This document shows positions 6,716 through 13,955 of a stretch of DNA of 13,955 nucleotides, one piece after another. The stretch spans positions 1 to 13,955 of the forward strand of contig CALDLG010000129.1 of the NCBI GenBank assembly GCA_937910785.1. The letters are read 5' to 3'. Source of the DNA: an uncultured Lachnospiraceae bacterium (GTDB lineage: Bacteria; Bacillota; Clostridia; Lachnospirales; Lachnospiraceae). The translations under genes were made by a program, and so were the position numbers. Numbering within the stretch: the stretch's first letter is position 1; every line of letters begins with the position of its first letter. The notes below the pieces were generated by a model. The model was not told where the DNA came from. It did no database searches and was given only the letters and a program-made list of their open reading frames with translations.

Positions 6716-8047
6716 ATGGCAAAATTAACATTTTCGGGGGGAATCCATCCGTATGACGGGAAAGATCTTTCCAAGGATAAGCCTATGAAAGCAGTCTTGC
6801 CGAAGGGGGATCTTGTTTATCCCTTATCCCAGCATATCGGGGCGCCGGCAAAAGCGATTGTGGCAAAGGGCGATCATGTGCTGACAGGTCAGAAAATTGC
6901 GGAGGCGGGCGGCTTTGTATCGGCGCCGATTTATGCGACCGTATCGGGAACGGTTAAAGCAGTCGAGCCGCGCCGTGTGGTGACCGGCGATAACGTGATG
7001 AGCATTGTGATCGAAAACGACGGGCTGTATGAAGAAGTGGAGTATCCGCCGGTTAAACCGCTCGAAGAGATGAGCAGGGAAGAAATTATTGAACGGGTAA
7101 AAGAAGCAGGTATCGTAGGAATGGGAGGTGCAGGCTTTCCGACATTCATCAAGCTTTCTCCCAAAGAACCGGAGAAAATTGATTATGTGATTGCGAACTG
7201 TGCCGAATGTGAGCCATATCTGACTTCTGACTATAGAAGGATGATTGAGGAACCGGAGAAACTGGTAGAGGGGCTGAAGATCTCTCTGCGTCTGTTTGAC
7301 AATGCGAGAGGAATTCTCGCGGTGGAAGACAATAAGCCGGATTGTATCGAGCTGTTGAAGAAGCTTACGAAGGATGAACCGAAGATCAGTGTGAAGGCAT
7401 TAAAGACGAAGTACCCGCAGGGGGCGGAAAGGCAGCTTATTTATGCGGCAACGGGAAGAAAGATTAATTCTTCCATGCTGCCGGCAGATGCGGGCTGCAT
7501 CGTCGATAATGTGGATACAGTTGTTGCGATTTATCACGCCGTAGTCGAAGGAAAACCTTTGATGAACCGTATTGTAACGGTGACGGGGGATGCTATTGCC
7601 GATCCGAGGAACTTTATCGTGAGAATCGGAACGAACTATCATGAATTGATTGAAGAAGCAGGCGGTTTTAAGAAGGAACCCGCCAAGATCGTGTCCGGAG
7701 GTCCGATGATGGGCTTTGCTATTTTCAATCTGGATGTACCGACGACAAAGACCGCCTCAGCGCTGCTGTGCATGACGGAGGATGCCGTATCGGAAACGGA
7801 ACCGAGCGCCTGTATTCACTGCGGAAGATGTGTGGAGGCCTGTCCGAGCCGGATTGTGCCGAGCATGCTTGCGGATTATGCCGAGCATTATAACGAAGAG
7901 GCATTCCTTTCCCATAACGGCATGGAATGCTGTGAATGCGGCTGCTGCAGTTTCGTATGTCCGGCCAAACGGCAGCTGACGCAGGCGATCAAGTCCATGC
8001 GGAAGATGCAGCTTGCGAAAAAAAATGCAAAGAAAAGTGCAAAATAA
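6716..8047 (+). CDS. rnfC: Rnf complex subunit C, NADH-binding electron transfer subunit
   Basis: The peripheral cytoplasmic subunit of the ferredoxin:NAD+ oxidoreductase, holding the NAD(H)/FMN site and two [4Fe-4S] clusters; 443 residues. The N-terminal GGIHP motif, the barrel-sandwich-like region (ISAPIYATVSGTVKAV type) and the nucleotide/flavin motif GMGGAGFPT (~135-143) are in place, followed by NCAECEPYLTSDYR. The C-terminal clusters are CIHCGRCVEACP (Cys366, 369, 372, 376) and Cys405, 408, 411 and 415 in a segment with six cysteines. The N-terminal alanine-rich extension of some proteobacterial homologues is absent. The start at 6716 (MAKLTFSGG) is preceded by AAGAGGGG at good spacing; extending to 6677 would add 13 unsupported residues. 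It is the first gene of the rnf operon, behind a leader with inverted repeats. Confidence 0.96.
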   Translation: MAKLTFSGGIHPYDGKDLSKDKPMKAVLPKGDLVYPLSQHIGAPAKAIVAKGDHVLTGQKIAEAGGFVSAPIYATVSGTVKAVEPRRVVTGDNVMSIVIENDGLYEEVEYPPVKPLEEMSREEIIERVKEAGIVGMGGAGFPTFIKLSPKEPEKIDYVIANCAECEPYLTSDYRRMIEEPEKLVEGLKISLRLFDNARGILAVEDNKPDCIELLKKLTKDEPKISVKALKTKYPQGAERQLIYAATGRKINSSMLPADAGCIVDNVDTVVAIYHAVVEGKPLMNRIVTVTGDAIADPRNFIVRIGTNYHELIEEAGGFKKEPAKIVSGGPMMGFAIFNLDVPTTKTASALLCMTEDAVSETEPSACIHCGRCVEACPSRIVPSMLADYAEHYNEEAFLSHNGMECCECGCCSFVCPAKRQLTQAIKSMRKMQLAKKNAKKSAK

Positions 8048-8095
8048 ATTTCCGGGCGGGCAAAGGATGCCGGCGGGGATATTTCATGCTTTGTG

Positions 8096-8125
8096 CGGAA
8101 GGACTGCCAGGGGGCGGTTCTTCCG
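8096..8125 (+). promoter_or_regulatory. Strong intergenic hairpin between rnfC and rnfD
   Basis: The arms at 8096-8108 (CGGAAGGACTGCC) and 8113-8125 (GGCGGTTCTTCCG) pair over all 13 positions, with two G-U wobbles, around the four-base loop AGGG. There is no T-tract after it, only an A-rich run leading to the AAAGGAAAAG ribosome binding site of rnfD, so it is unlikely to be an intrinsic terminator in this direction. It lies in the only long gap of the operon (107 bases). A likely role is mRNA processing or protection of the downstream transcript. Confidence 0.65.
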
Positions 8126-8154
8126 GATATAAAAAAAGAAAGGAAAAGAAAAAA

Positions 8155-9087
8155 ATGAGCGATTTGATGAAGGTGTCATCCAATCCCCATATCAGATCGA
8201 AATCTGCCACCGGCAGTATCATGCTGGCAGTGGTGACTGCGCTGCTTCCGGCGGCGGGATTCGGAATCTATAATTTCGGAACGGATGCACTGATTTTGAT
8301 TCTGGTGACAGTTCTATCTACTGTTCTGACAGAATATATTTTTGAGAAAATTCTTGGCAAAAAGGTTACGATCGGAGATTATTCGGCGGTCGTTACGGGA
8401 CTTCTTCTTGCCCTGAATCTGCCGGCCTCCGCGCCCTGGTGGATCGGGATGGTAGGAGGTATTTTTGCGATTCTTGTCGTGAAGATGCTGTTTGGGGGCC
8501 TTGGGCAGAATTTCATGAACCCGGCGCTTGGAGCGAGGTGCTTTCTGCTTATATCCTTTACTTCCATTATGACGAATTTTGACTGTGACGCCTATACGGG
8601 GGCGACGCCGTTAGCGGCTCTAAAGAGCGGGGAAGCGGTGAATATATTCGACATGGTGGTCGGTAAAACGGCGGGAACCATCGGGGAAACTTCCATGGTG
8701 GCGATTGTGATTGGAGCTTGTTTCCTGATTCTTACGGGCGTTATTGACCTCAGGATACCCGGAAGCTACATAGTCAGCTTTGTGATATTTCTTACGTTAT
8801 TTGGCGGGCGTGGATTTGATTATGCCTATATTTCGGCGCATCTTGCCGGCGGCGGTCTGATGCTTGGCGCTTTCTTTATGGCGACCGATTACGTGACCAG
8901 ACCGATAACCGTAAAGGGACAGTATGTGTTTGGCATTCTGCTGGGTATTCTGACTGGTATTTTCCGGATTTTCGGTCCTTCGGCGGAGGGCGTTTCCTAT
9001 GCAATTATAATCGGTAACCTTCTCGTGCCGCTGATTGAAAAGGCAACTCTTCCGACGGCATTTGGGAAAGGAGGAGCGAGAGCATGA
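8155..9087 (+). CDS. rnfD: Rnf complex subunit D, membrane flavoprotein
   Basis: A polytopic membrane subunit of 310 residues, homologous to NqrB and thought to contribute to the ion-translocating core. The N-terminus begins MSDLMKVSSNPHIRSK, matching the family's SSPH-type motif, followed by many hydrophobic segments (for example from ~23 to 60 and ~75 to 110). The covalent FMN site is visible as DAYTGATPLA with Thr151 as the attachment residue. LGARCFLLISF and the late FFMATDYVTRPIT motif are also characteristic. The start at 8155 follows AAAGGAAAAG; the reading frame extends upstream into rnfC, but that part has no family similarity. The stop overlaps rnfG by 4 bases (ATGA), so the two are probably translationally coupled. 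Confidence 0.95.
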   Translation: MSDLMKVSSNPHIRSKSATGSIMLAVVTALLPAAGFGIYNFGTDALILILVTVLSTVLTEYIFEKILGKKVTIGDYSAVVTGLLLALNLPASAPWWIGMVGGIFAILVVKMLFGGLGQNFMNPALGARCFLLISFTSIMTNFDCDAYTGATPLAALKSGEAVNIFDMVVGKTAGTIGETSMVAIVIGACFLILTGVIDLRIPGSYIVSFVIFLTLFGGRGFDYAYISAHLAGGGLMLGAFFMATDYVTRPITVKGQYVFGILLGILTGIFRIFGPSAEGVSYAIIIGNLLVPLIEKATLPTAFGKGGARA

Positions 9088-9731
9088 GCGAAGTAACGAA
9101 CCAGGAAGTAAAAGAAGTGAAAAAGGCTCCGGATATTGGCGGATTATTCAAAGATACGGGAATTCTGCTTGTGATCACGCTGATCGCAGGTCTGCTTCTC
9201 GGTCTGGTTTATCAGATCACCAAGGAACCGATTGCCGAGCAGAAAGAAAAAGCGAAGCAGGAGGCATGTAAGCAGGTTTTTGCGGATGCGGCATCCTTTG
9301 CGGAGCTTGAGGTCCTTGCGCCCGACCAGCAGGAATGGGCACAGGCCGGATTTGCGGAAGAGACGATTGATGAAGTCATGGAGGCGCAGGATGCTTCCGG
9401 CGCTGTGTTGGGTTATGTGATTACCGTGACAACGAAGGAAGGATATGGCGGAGATATCCGCTTTACCGTCGGGATTACGAAGGACGGGACCGTAAACGGC
9501 ATTGCCATTCTGGAGATCGCGGAAACGGCCGGGCTCGGTATGCGCGCGGAAGAGGTTCTGGCGCCGCAGTTTGCGGAAAAAAATGTGGAAAAATTCGAAT
9601 ATTCAAAATCCGGGGCAGCGTCCGATTATCAGATCGATGCCATTTCCGGAGCGACGATAACGACCAACGCAGTGACCAATGGAGTCAATGCAGGGTTATA
9701 CTATTTTCAGACGAAGCTGCAGGGAGCGTGA
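9084..9731 (+). CDS. rnfG: Rnf complex subunit G, covalent FMN-binding protein
   Basis: A 215-residue subunit, homologous to NqrC, with a single N-terminal membrane anchor (~28-47, ILLVITLIAGLLLGLVYQI) and a large domain on the extracytoplasmic side. The FMN is attached through phosphothreonine at the SGATIT motif (Ser188 to Thr193, attachment at Thr191), followed by TNAVTNGVNAG. Before it, the FMN-binding domain shows GYVITVTTKEGYGGDIRFTVG and the loop ETAGLGMRAEE. The first ~25 residues are charged and probably cytoplasmic. The start is coupled to rnfD by the ATGA overlap and preceded by AAAGGAGGAG. The gene ends 41 bases before rnfE at its preferred start. Confidence 0.95.
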   Translation: MSEVTNQEVKEVKKAPDIGGLFKDTGILLVITLIAGLLLGLVYQITKEPIAEQKEKAKQEACKQVFADAASFAELEVLAPDQQEWAQAGFAEETIDEVMEAQDASGAVLGYVITVTTKEGYGGDIRFTVGITKDGTVNGIAILEIAETAGLGMRAEEVLAPQFAEKNVEKFEYSKSGAASDYQIDAISGATITTNAVTNGVNAGLYYFQTKLQGA

Positions 9732-9772
9732 GCCGCGGCTTTGCAGGCTGAGAAAGGAGAATGGATGGTAAT

Positions 9773-10522
9773 ATGAATGATATAAAAGAACGTCTTGTCA
9801 ACGGACTGATTAAGGAAAATCCTACTTTTGTCCTGATGCTTGGCATGTGTCCGACACTGGCTGTTACGACTTCGGCCATGAACGGTCTGGGCATGGGGCT
9901 CACGACGATGGTTGTGCTTGCACTGAGCAATGCCTTTATTTCGCTGCTTCGGAACATTATTCCGGGTAAGGTGAGAATACCGGCATTTATCGTGATTATT
10001 GCTTCGTTTGTAACGATTGTGGAGCTGCTGCTGGAGGGCTTTATTCCGACTTTATACAGCGCGCTGGGAATTTATATTCCGTTGATTGTTGTAAACTGTA
10101 TTATTTTGGGGCGTGCGGAAAGCTATGCGTCCAAAAATCCGGTCATTGCGTCTTTATTTGACGGAATCGGCATGGGACTCGGTTTTTCCTTCGCACTGAC
10201 CTGCATTGGCGCAGTCAGGGAGCTGATCGGAGCGGGAACGCTGTTTGGCATGCATATCATGCCGGAAAGCTATATCCCCTGCAGTATTTTCATTATGGCG
10301 CCGGGCGCTTTCTTCGTTCTGGCCGCGCTTACGGCAATCCAGAATAAGGTGAAGCTGATCGGTGAGAGGAAAGGAAAGGATATGTCGAAAATTCAGTCGG
10401 GCTGCGGCAGCGATTGTCTGAACTGTTCCGATGCCGGCTGTACCAGACGGCTTTATGATGAAAAGGCACAGGATAAGAAGACACGTCTGATAAAGGGAGA
10501 GGGGGAGAAGGATCATGCTTAA
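9773..10522 (+). CDS. rnfE: Rnf complex subunit E, membrane subunit with cysteine-rich tail
   Basis: A polytopic membrane subunit of 249 residues, homologous to NqrD. With RnfA it forms an inverted pair holding an iron-sulfur centre inside the membrane. The two expected ligand cysteines are present: MLGMCPTLAV (Cys26) and VVNCIILGRAE (Cys109). The hydrophobic core ends near residue 190. The C-terminal ~50 residues are hydrophilic and contain Cys211, 215, 218 and 223 (C-x3-C-x2-C-x4-C), which could bind a metal or an extra cluster. An in-frame ATG at 9761 lies one base after the AGGAG site and is too close; 9773 has a slightly long gap of 13 but gives the family-like start MNDIKERLVNG. The stop overlaps rnfA by 8 bases. 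Confidence 0.94.
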   Translation: MNDIKERLVNGLIKENPTFVLMLGMCPTLAVTTSAMNGLGMGLTTMVVLALSNAFISLLRNIIPGKVRIPAFIVIIASFVTIVELLLEGFIPTLYSALGIYIPLIVVNCIILGRAESYASKNPVIASLFDGIGMGLGFSFALTCIGAVRELIGAGTLFGMHIMPESYIPCSIFIMAPGAFFVLAALTAIQNKVKLIGERKGKDMSKIQSGCGSDCLNCSDAGCTRRLYDEKAQDKKTRLIKGEGEKDHA

Positions 10523-11093
10523 AGATCTGCTTATTATTTTAATCAGCTCTTCTCTTGTAAGCAATGTCGTACTGAGTCAGTTTCTGGGTTTATGTCCGTT
10601 TCTGGGTGTTTCCAGAAAGACCAATACGGCGGGCGGCATGGGAGCGGCCGTAATCTTTGTTATTACGCTGGCATCCGCAGTAGCGGGCGCAATTTACAAA
10701 TATGTGCTGGTACCGCTTGATATTACTTATTTGCAGACGATCGTTTTCATTCTGGTAATTGCGGCGCTCGTGCAGTTTGTGGAAATGTTCTTAAAGAAAT
10801 TTATGCCGGCGCTGTATGAGTCTCTCGGCGTGTATCTTCCGCTGATTACGACCAACTGTGCCGTCCTCGGTGTTGCGCTTACGAATGTGCAGAAAAACTA
10901 TGGAATTCTGACCGGCGTGGTCAATGGATTCGCGACGGCTGTCGGATTTACAATTTCGATCATTATTCTGGCGGGGATCAGAGAAAAGATGGAATATAAT
11001 GATATACCGGAATCCTTTAAGGGAATGCCGATCGTACTGATTACGGCGGGGCTGATGGCGATTGCGTTCTGTGGTTTCTCCGGTTTGTTATAG
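10515..11093 (+). CDS. rnfA: Rnf complex subunit A, membrane subunit
   Basis: A 192-residue polytopic subunit, homologous to NqrE, with about six hydrophobic segments. It pairs with RnfE in the membrane; the two iron-sulfur ligands are Cys27 (FLGLCPFLGV) and Cys115 (TTNCAVLGVAL). The NVVLSQFLG start and the FATAVGFTISI segment near residue 140 are typical of the family. Translation starts at an ATG 8 bases inside rnfE, after a GGGAGAGGGGGAGAAGG purine run that provides the ribosome binding site. The protein has the usual length, without extension or gap. It is 18 bases upstream of rnfB. Confidence 0.96.
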   Translation: MLKDLLIILISSSLVSNVVLSQFLGLCPFLGVSRKTNTAGGMGAAVIFVITLASAVAGAIYKYVLVPLDITYLQTIVFILVIAALVQFVEMFLKKFMPALYESLGVYLPLITTNCAVLGVALTNVQKNYGILTGVVNGFATAVGFTISIIILAGIREKMEYNDIPESFKGMPIVLITAGLMAIAFCGFSGLL

Positions 11094-11111
11094 AAAGGAG
11101 CGGTATCAATT

Positions 11112-11909
11112 ATGGAAATAACCGGAATCCTGGTTGCAACGATGATCGTCGGAGGCGTCGGCCTGTTTGTCGGCCTGTTTCTCGGTGCGGCGGCGATCAA
11201 ATTTAAAGTGGATGTGGACGAAAAAGAAGAAGCGGTGCTGAATGTACTGCCGGGAAATAACTGTGGCGGCTGCGGCTATGCCGGATGCTCCAATCTGGCG
11301 GCGGCGATTGCCAGAGGTGAAGCTCCTGTCAATGCCTGTCCTGTGGGCGGCGAAAAGGTCGGTAAGCTGATTGCGGATATCATGGGTGTGGAAGCCGGAG
11401 ACAGTGTCAGACAGGTGGCTTTCGTACAATGTCAGGGTGATTGTGACAGGACGAAAAAGGATTACGAATATTATGGAATCGAAGACTGTAAAATGCTTTC
11501 CTATGTGCCGGGCGGCGGGGCAAAATCATGTGATTATGGCTGTCTTGGTTTCGGAAGCTGTGTGAAGGCCTGCCCTTTTGATGCGATACATATCGTGAAC
11601 GGTGTGGCGGTAGTGGATAAGGAGCAGTGTAAGGCCTGCGGTAAATGTATTGCGGCCTGTCCGAAGAATCTGATCACGTTCATTCCGTATGATGCGAAGC
11701 ATGCGGTGGCCTGCAGTAATCATGATAAAGGGCCGGTAACAATGAAAGCCTGTGAAGTCGGTTGTATCGGCTGCCAGTTATGCAAGAAGAACTGTCCGGC
11801 GGACGCGGTTGTGATCGATAATTTCAATGCGACGATCGATCAGGAGAAGTGTACCGGCTGCGGTACCTGTAAGGAGAAATGCCCGAAGAAGGCGATTGTT
11901 TCCCTGTAA
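11112..11909 (+). CDS. rnfB: Rnf complex subunit B, ferredoxin-accepting polyferredoxin
   Basis: The 265-residue entry subunit, taking electrons from reduced ferredoxin. An N-terminal membrane helix (~6-32) is followed by the Fe-S domain with Cys51, 54, 59 and 76 (NNCGGCGYAGC and NACPVGG). A middle segment contains CQGDC and a cysteine pair leading into GCLGFGSCVKACP. The remaining part has clear ferredoxin motifs CKACGKCIAACP, CIGCQLCKKNCP and CTGCGTCKEKCP near the end. This suggests at least five iron-sulfur clusters in all. The arrangement matches clostridial RnfB, which is longer and richer in clusters than the proteobacterial form. The start at 11112 follows GAAAGGAG at good spacing. It is the last rnf gene; the next gene follows after 49 bases without a terminator. 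Confidence 0.95.
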   Translation: MEITGILVATMIVGGVGLFVGLFLGAAAIKFKVDVDEKEEAVLNVLPGNNCGGCGYAGCSNLAAAIARGEAPVNACPVGGEKVGKLIADIMGVEAGDSVRQVAFVQCQGDCDRTKKDYEYYGIEDCKMLSYVPGGGAKSCDYGCLGFGSCVKACPFDAIHIVNGVAVVDKEQCKACGKCIAACPKNLITFIPYDAKHAVACSNHDKGPVTMKACEVGCIGCQLCKKNCPADAVVIDNFNATIDQEKCTGCGTCKEKCPKKAIVSL

Positions 11910-11958
11910 AAGACAGGAAACGGCCGGAGAATGGCAAAAGAAAGGAGCGGGAATTACC

Positions 11959-12984
11959 ATGGAAACGGTCAGACTTGGAAAAACAGAGATCGTAACGAAT
12001 AAGAACGGCTTCGGTGCACTGCCGATTCAGCGAATTTCGGATGAAGATGCCGTTTATCTGTTAAAAAAAGCTTTTGATAACGGAATTACCTATTTTGATA
12101 CGGCAAGGTGGTATACGGACAGCGAACATAAGCTGGGGCTTGCCTTTGAAGGTATGCGGGATAAACTGTGGATCGCGACCAAAACAGGCGCGAACAATGC
12201 GGAGGAGTTTTGGAAGGATCTGGAAACAAGCCTCGAAAACCTGAAAACGGATTATATCGATGTATACCAGTTCCATAATCCGGCCTTCTGCCCGAAGCCG
12301 GGAGATGAAAGTGGGTTATATGATGCGGCATTGAAGGCGAAGGAGCAGGGAAAGATCAGGCATATTGGAATTACCAATCACAGACTGGCTGTTGCGAACG
12401 AGGCGGTTGACAGCGGATTGTATGAAACCCTGCAGTTCCCGTTCTGCTATCTGGCAACGGAAAAGGATATCGAGCTGGTAAAAAAATGCAGGGAAAAGGA
12501 TATGGGATTCGTGGCGATGAAGGCATTATCCGGCGGACTGATCACGAATTCCGCCGCGGCATACGCTTATCTTGCGCAGTATGATAATGTGCTTCCAATC
12601 TGGGGAGTACAGCGGGAAAGCGAACTGGATGAGTTCCTTTCCTATATTGAGACACCTCCGGCAATGACAGAAGAGATCAGGGCTCTGATCGAACATGACA
12701 GGGAGGAACTGCTTGGAGAATTCTGCAGAGGGTGTGGCTACTGCATGCCATGTCCGATGGGAATCGAAATCAATAACTGTGCGAGAATGTCGCTTCTGCT
12801 TCGCCGTTCTCCGTCCGCGGGCCATCTGAGCAGGGAAGGGCAGGAAAAGATGATGAAGATCGAAAATTGTATTCATTGTAATCAGTGTAAGAGTAAGTGT
12901 CCTTACGGGCTGGATACGCCGGCGCTGCTGCAGAAAAATCTGGAGGACTATAAAAATGTGCTCGCGGGGAAGGTGTCCGTGTGA
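11959..12984 (+). CDS. Aldo/keto reductase with C-terminal two-cluster ferredoxin-like domain
   Basis: A 341-residue cytosolic oxidoreductase. Residues ~1-245 form the aldo/keto reductase barrel with the full catalytic tetrad: Asp47 and Tyr52 (YFDTARWYTDSE), Lys75 (WIATKTG) and His106 (VYQFHNP). HIGITNH (~136) and FVAMKALSGG (~181) belong to the barrel's later strands and nicotinamide/phosphate binding region. The C-terminus carries two cluster motifs: CRGCGYCMPCP (Cys256, 259, 262, 265) and CIHCNQCKSKCP (Cys304, 307, 310, 314). Such fusions are common in anaerobes, but their substrates are mostly unknown. The start at 11959 follows AAAGGAG; the frame is open upstream to 11827 only as an overlap with rnfB. 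Its place directly after rnfB suggests it shares ferredoxin or NAD(P)H with the Rnf complex; this is inference. It overlaps the next gene by 4 bases. Confidence 0.92.
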   Translation: METVRLGKTEIVTNKNGFGALPIQRISDEDAVYLLKKAFDNGITYFDTARWYTDSEHKLGLAFEGMRDKLWIATKTGANNAEEFWKDLETSLENLKTDYIDVYQFHNPAFCPKPGDESGLYDAALKAKEQGKIRHIGITNHRLAVANEAVDSGLYETLQFPFCYLATEKDIELVKKCREKDMGFVAMKALSGGLITNSAAAYAYLAQYDNVLPIWGVQRESELDEFLSYIETPPAMTEEIRALIEHDREELLGEFCRGCGYCMPCPMGIEINNCARMSLLLRRSPSAGHLSREGQEKMMKIENCIHCNQCKSKCPYGLDTPALLQKNLEDYKNVLAGKVSV

Positions 12985-13955
12985 CAAAGGACATGACGAA
13001 AGGAGCATTGTTTCCCATTCTCATCCGGTTTACCGTTCCGCTGATTCTGGGAAACCTGCTCCAGCTTACTTATAATGCGGTTGACGGTATCATCGTCGGG
13101 CAGTATGTAGGAAAAGAAGCGCTGGCGGCGGTGGGAACGGGAAATCCGCTCGTAACGCTGATGATTCTTTTCTTACAGGGAATCTGCCTTGGCGCGGGGA
13201 TTCTGATCGGGACGCTGTACGGCGCGAAGGATTATGAGACGCTGAAACGACAGGTCAGTACGGCGATGAGCGCGGGAATCATTTTTTCGCTGACGCTCAC
13301 CGCCATTATTTTTGCGGCGGCGCCGGCGCTTTTAACAATCTTACAGGTGGATGCCGCAATTCGTGTGGAGGCGGTATTGTATTTAAGAATCATTACATGC
13401 GGCCTGATGTTCAATTTTATCTATAATTTTTTTGCAGGCACGCTGCGGGCGATGGGCGACAGCCGGTCGCCGCTTTTTTTTCTGGGAATCAGCGCGGCAG
13501 TGAATGTAATCGGCGATCTGTTGTTTGTGATAGCTTTTTCGATGGGAACGACGGGATGCGCGGTCAGCACGGTATTGAGCGAGGCGTTAAGCTGTCTGCT
13601 GTGCTGGATTTATATCCGGAAAAGGATTCCGATTCTGAATCTGGGAAAGCAGTGGTTTTGCTTTGACAGGGATCTGTTAATACAGACCGTCCGGTATGGG
13701 CTTGTCAGCGCCTTACAGCAGTCTGCGGTCCAGCTTGGGAAGCTTGGCATACAGGGAACCGTGAATACGATGGGGGTAACGGCGACGGCGGCTTTTGCCG
13801 CAATTAACCGGATCGACGATTATGCCTATATTCCGGAGCAGAATATCGGGCATGCGATGACAAGCGTTATGGCGCAGAACCGGGGGGCCGGAGAAATCAG
13901 ACGTGTCAAAGAAGCCTTTCGGGTGGGAATGTATGTGGAACTGGCATATGGAGGC
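12981..13955 (+). CDS. MATE-family efflux transporter (3'-truncated)
   Basis: An integral membrane antiporter of the multidrug and toxin extrusion type, open to the end of the window after 325 codons; the family has about 450 residues and twelve helices, so about a quarter is missing. The start is GTG at 12981, overlapping the upstream stop (GTGA) and preceded by GGGGAAGG at good spacing. The resulting N-terminus (M)TKDMTKGALFPILIRF is the typical MATE beginning, whereas the ATG at 12993 would lose TKD and lacks a spaced binding site. Family motifs follow: VPLILGNLLQLTYNAVDGII, VGQYVGKEALAAVG, then FNFIYNFFAGTLRAMGDSRS near residues 150-170, and INRIDDYAYIPEQNIG in the second half. The exported compound cannot be told from the sequence. 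Position suggests cotranscription with the Fe-S aldo/keto reductase. Confidence 0.92.
   Translation, partial: MTKDMTKGALFPILIRFTVPLILGNLLQLTYNAVDGIIVGQYVGKEALAAVGTGNPLVTLMILFLQGICLGAGILIGTLYGAKDYETLKRQVSTAMSAGIIFSLTLTAIIFAAAPALLTILQVDAAIRVEAVLYLRIITCGLMFNFIYNFFAGTLRAMGDSRSPLFFLGISAAVNVIGDLLFVIAFSMGTTGCAVSTVLSEALSCLLCWIYIRKRIPILNLGKQWFCFDRDLLIQTVRYGLVSALQQSAVQLGKLGIQGTVNTMGVTATAAFAAINRIDDYAYIPEQNIGHAMTSVMAQNRGAGEIRRVKEAFRVGMYVELAYGG

Noticed and set aside
8096..8130. Intrinsic terminator between rnfC and rnfD
   Set aside because: The stem is strong but is followed by an A-rich run on the + strand, with no T-tract.
7936..8154. Upstream extension of the rnfD frame into rnfC
   Set aside because: The added residues lack RnfD similarity, overlap the RnfC cluster region and include the intergenic hairpin; the ATG at 8155 has its own binding site.
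11827..11958. Upstream extension of the aldo/keto reductase frame
   Set aside because: It overlaps rnfB out of frame, encodes an arginine-rich stretch unlike the family, and the ATG at 11959 has a strong AAAGGAG site.
1..13955. Mobile element, CRISPR array, phage or defence system
   Set aside because: No transposase, integrase, regularly spaced repeats, terminal inverted repeats or defence-family domains were seen on either strand.

Overview
The window reads as chromosomal DNA of an anaerobic Firmicute, most likely a Clostridia/Lachnospiraceae-type gut or rumen bacterium. Reasons: the gene order cmk-ispH-rpsA, a four-S1-domain ribosomal protein S1, a complete rnfCDGEAB operon in the clostridial order, strong AAAGGAG-type ribosome binding sites, and tight head-to-tail gene packing. 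This placement comes from protein and gene-order recognition, not from a search.

Left block (1-5271, + strand): the 3' end of an RpiR-type SIS-domain regulator, a HI0933/YhiN-type flavoprotein (4-base overlap), cytidylate kinase (cmk), HMB-PP reductase (ispH), ribosomal protein S1 (rpsA, overlapping ispH by 20 bases) and a cheR-type methyltransferase broken by a frameshift. An AT-rich tract inside the 3' half of ispH carries a good sigma-A-type promoter that could give rpsA its own transcript. The block ends at a hairpin terminator with T-tracts on both strands. On the other side, in convergent orientation, lies a YprB-type RNase H-fold exonuclease gene (5416-6528, - strand).

Right block (6716-13955, + strand): a leader with two inverted repeats, then rnfC, rnfD, rnfG, rnfE, rnfA and rnfB, encoding the membrane ferredoxin:NAD+ oxidoreductase that couples electron transfer from reduced ferredoxin to NAD+ with Na+ or H+ export. 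A perfect 13-bp hairpin sits between rnfC and rnfD. Directly downstream are an aldo/keto reductase with a two-cluster ferredoxin-like C-terminal domain and, overlapping it by 4 bases, a MATE-family transporter cut off by the window end. The close spacing suggests one long transcript that couples ferredoxin/NADH redox balance to a redox enzyme and a transporter.

I found no insertion sequence, CRISPR array, tRNA, rRNA or phage gene. No gene-free stretch exceeds 300 bases; the longest is 6529-6715. Most of the window is conserved core metabolism, and I see no strong case for a wholly new system. The points most worth checking are the internal ispH promoter and ispH/rpsA junction, the cheR frameshift, the rnf leader and intergenic hairpins, the cysteine-rich RnfE tail, and the Fe-S aldo/keto reductase-MATE pair attached to rnf.
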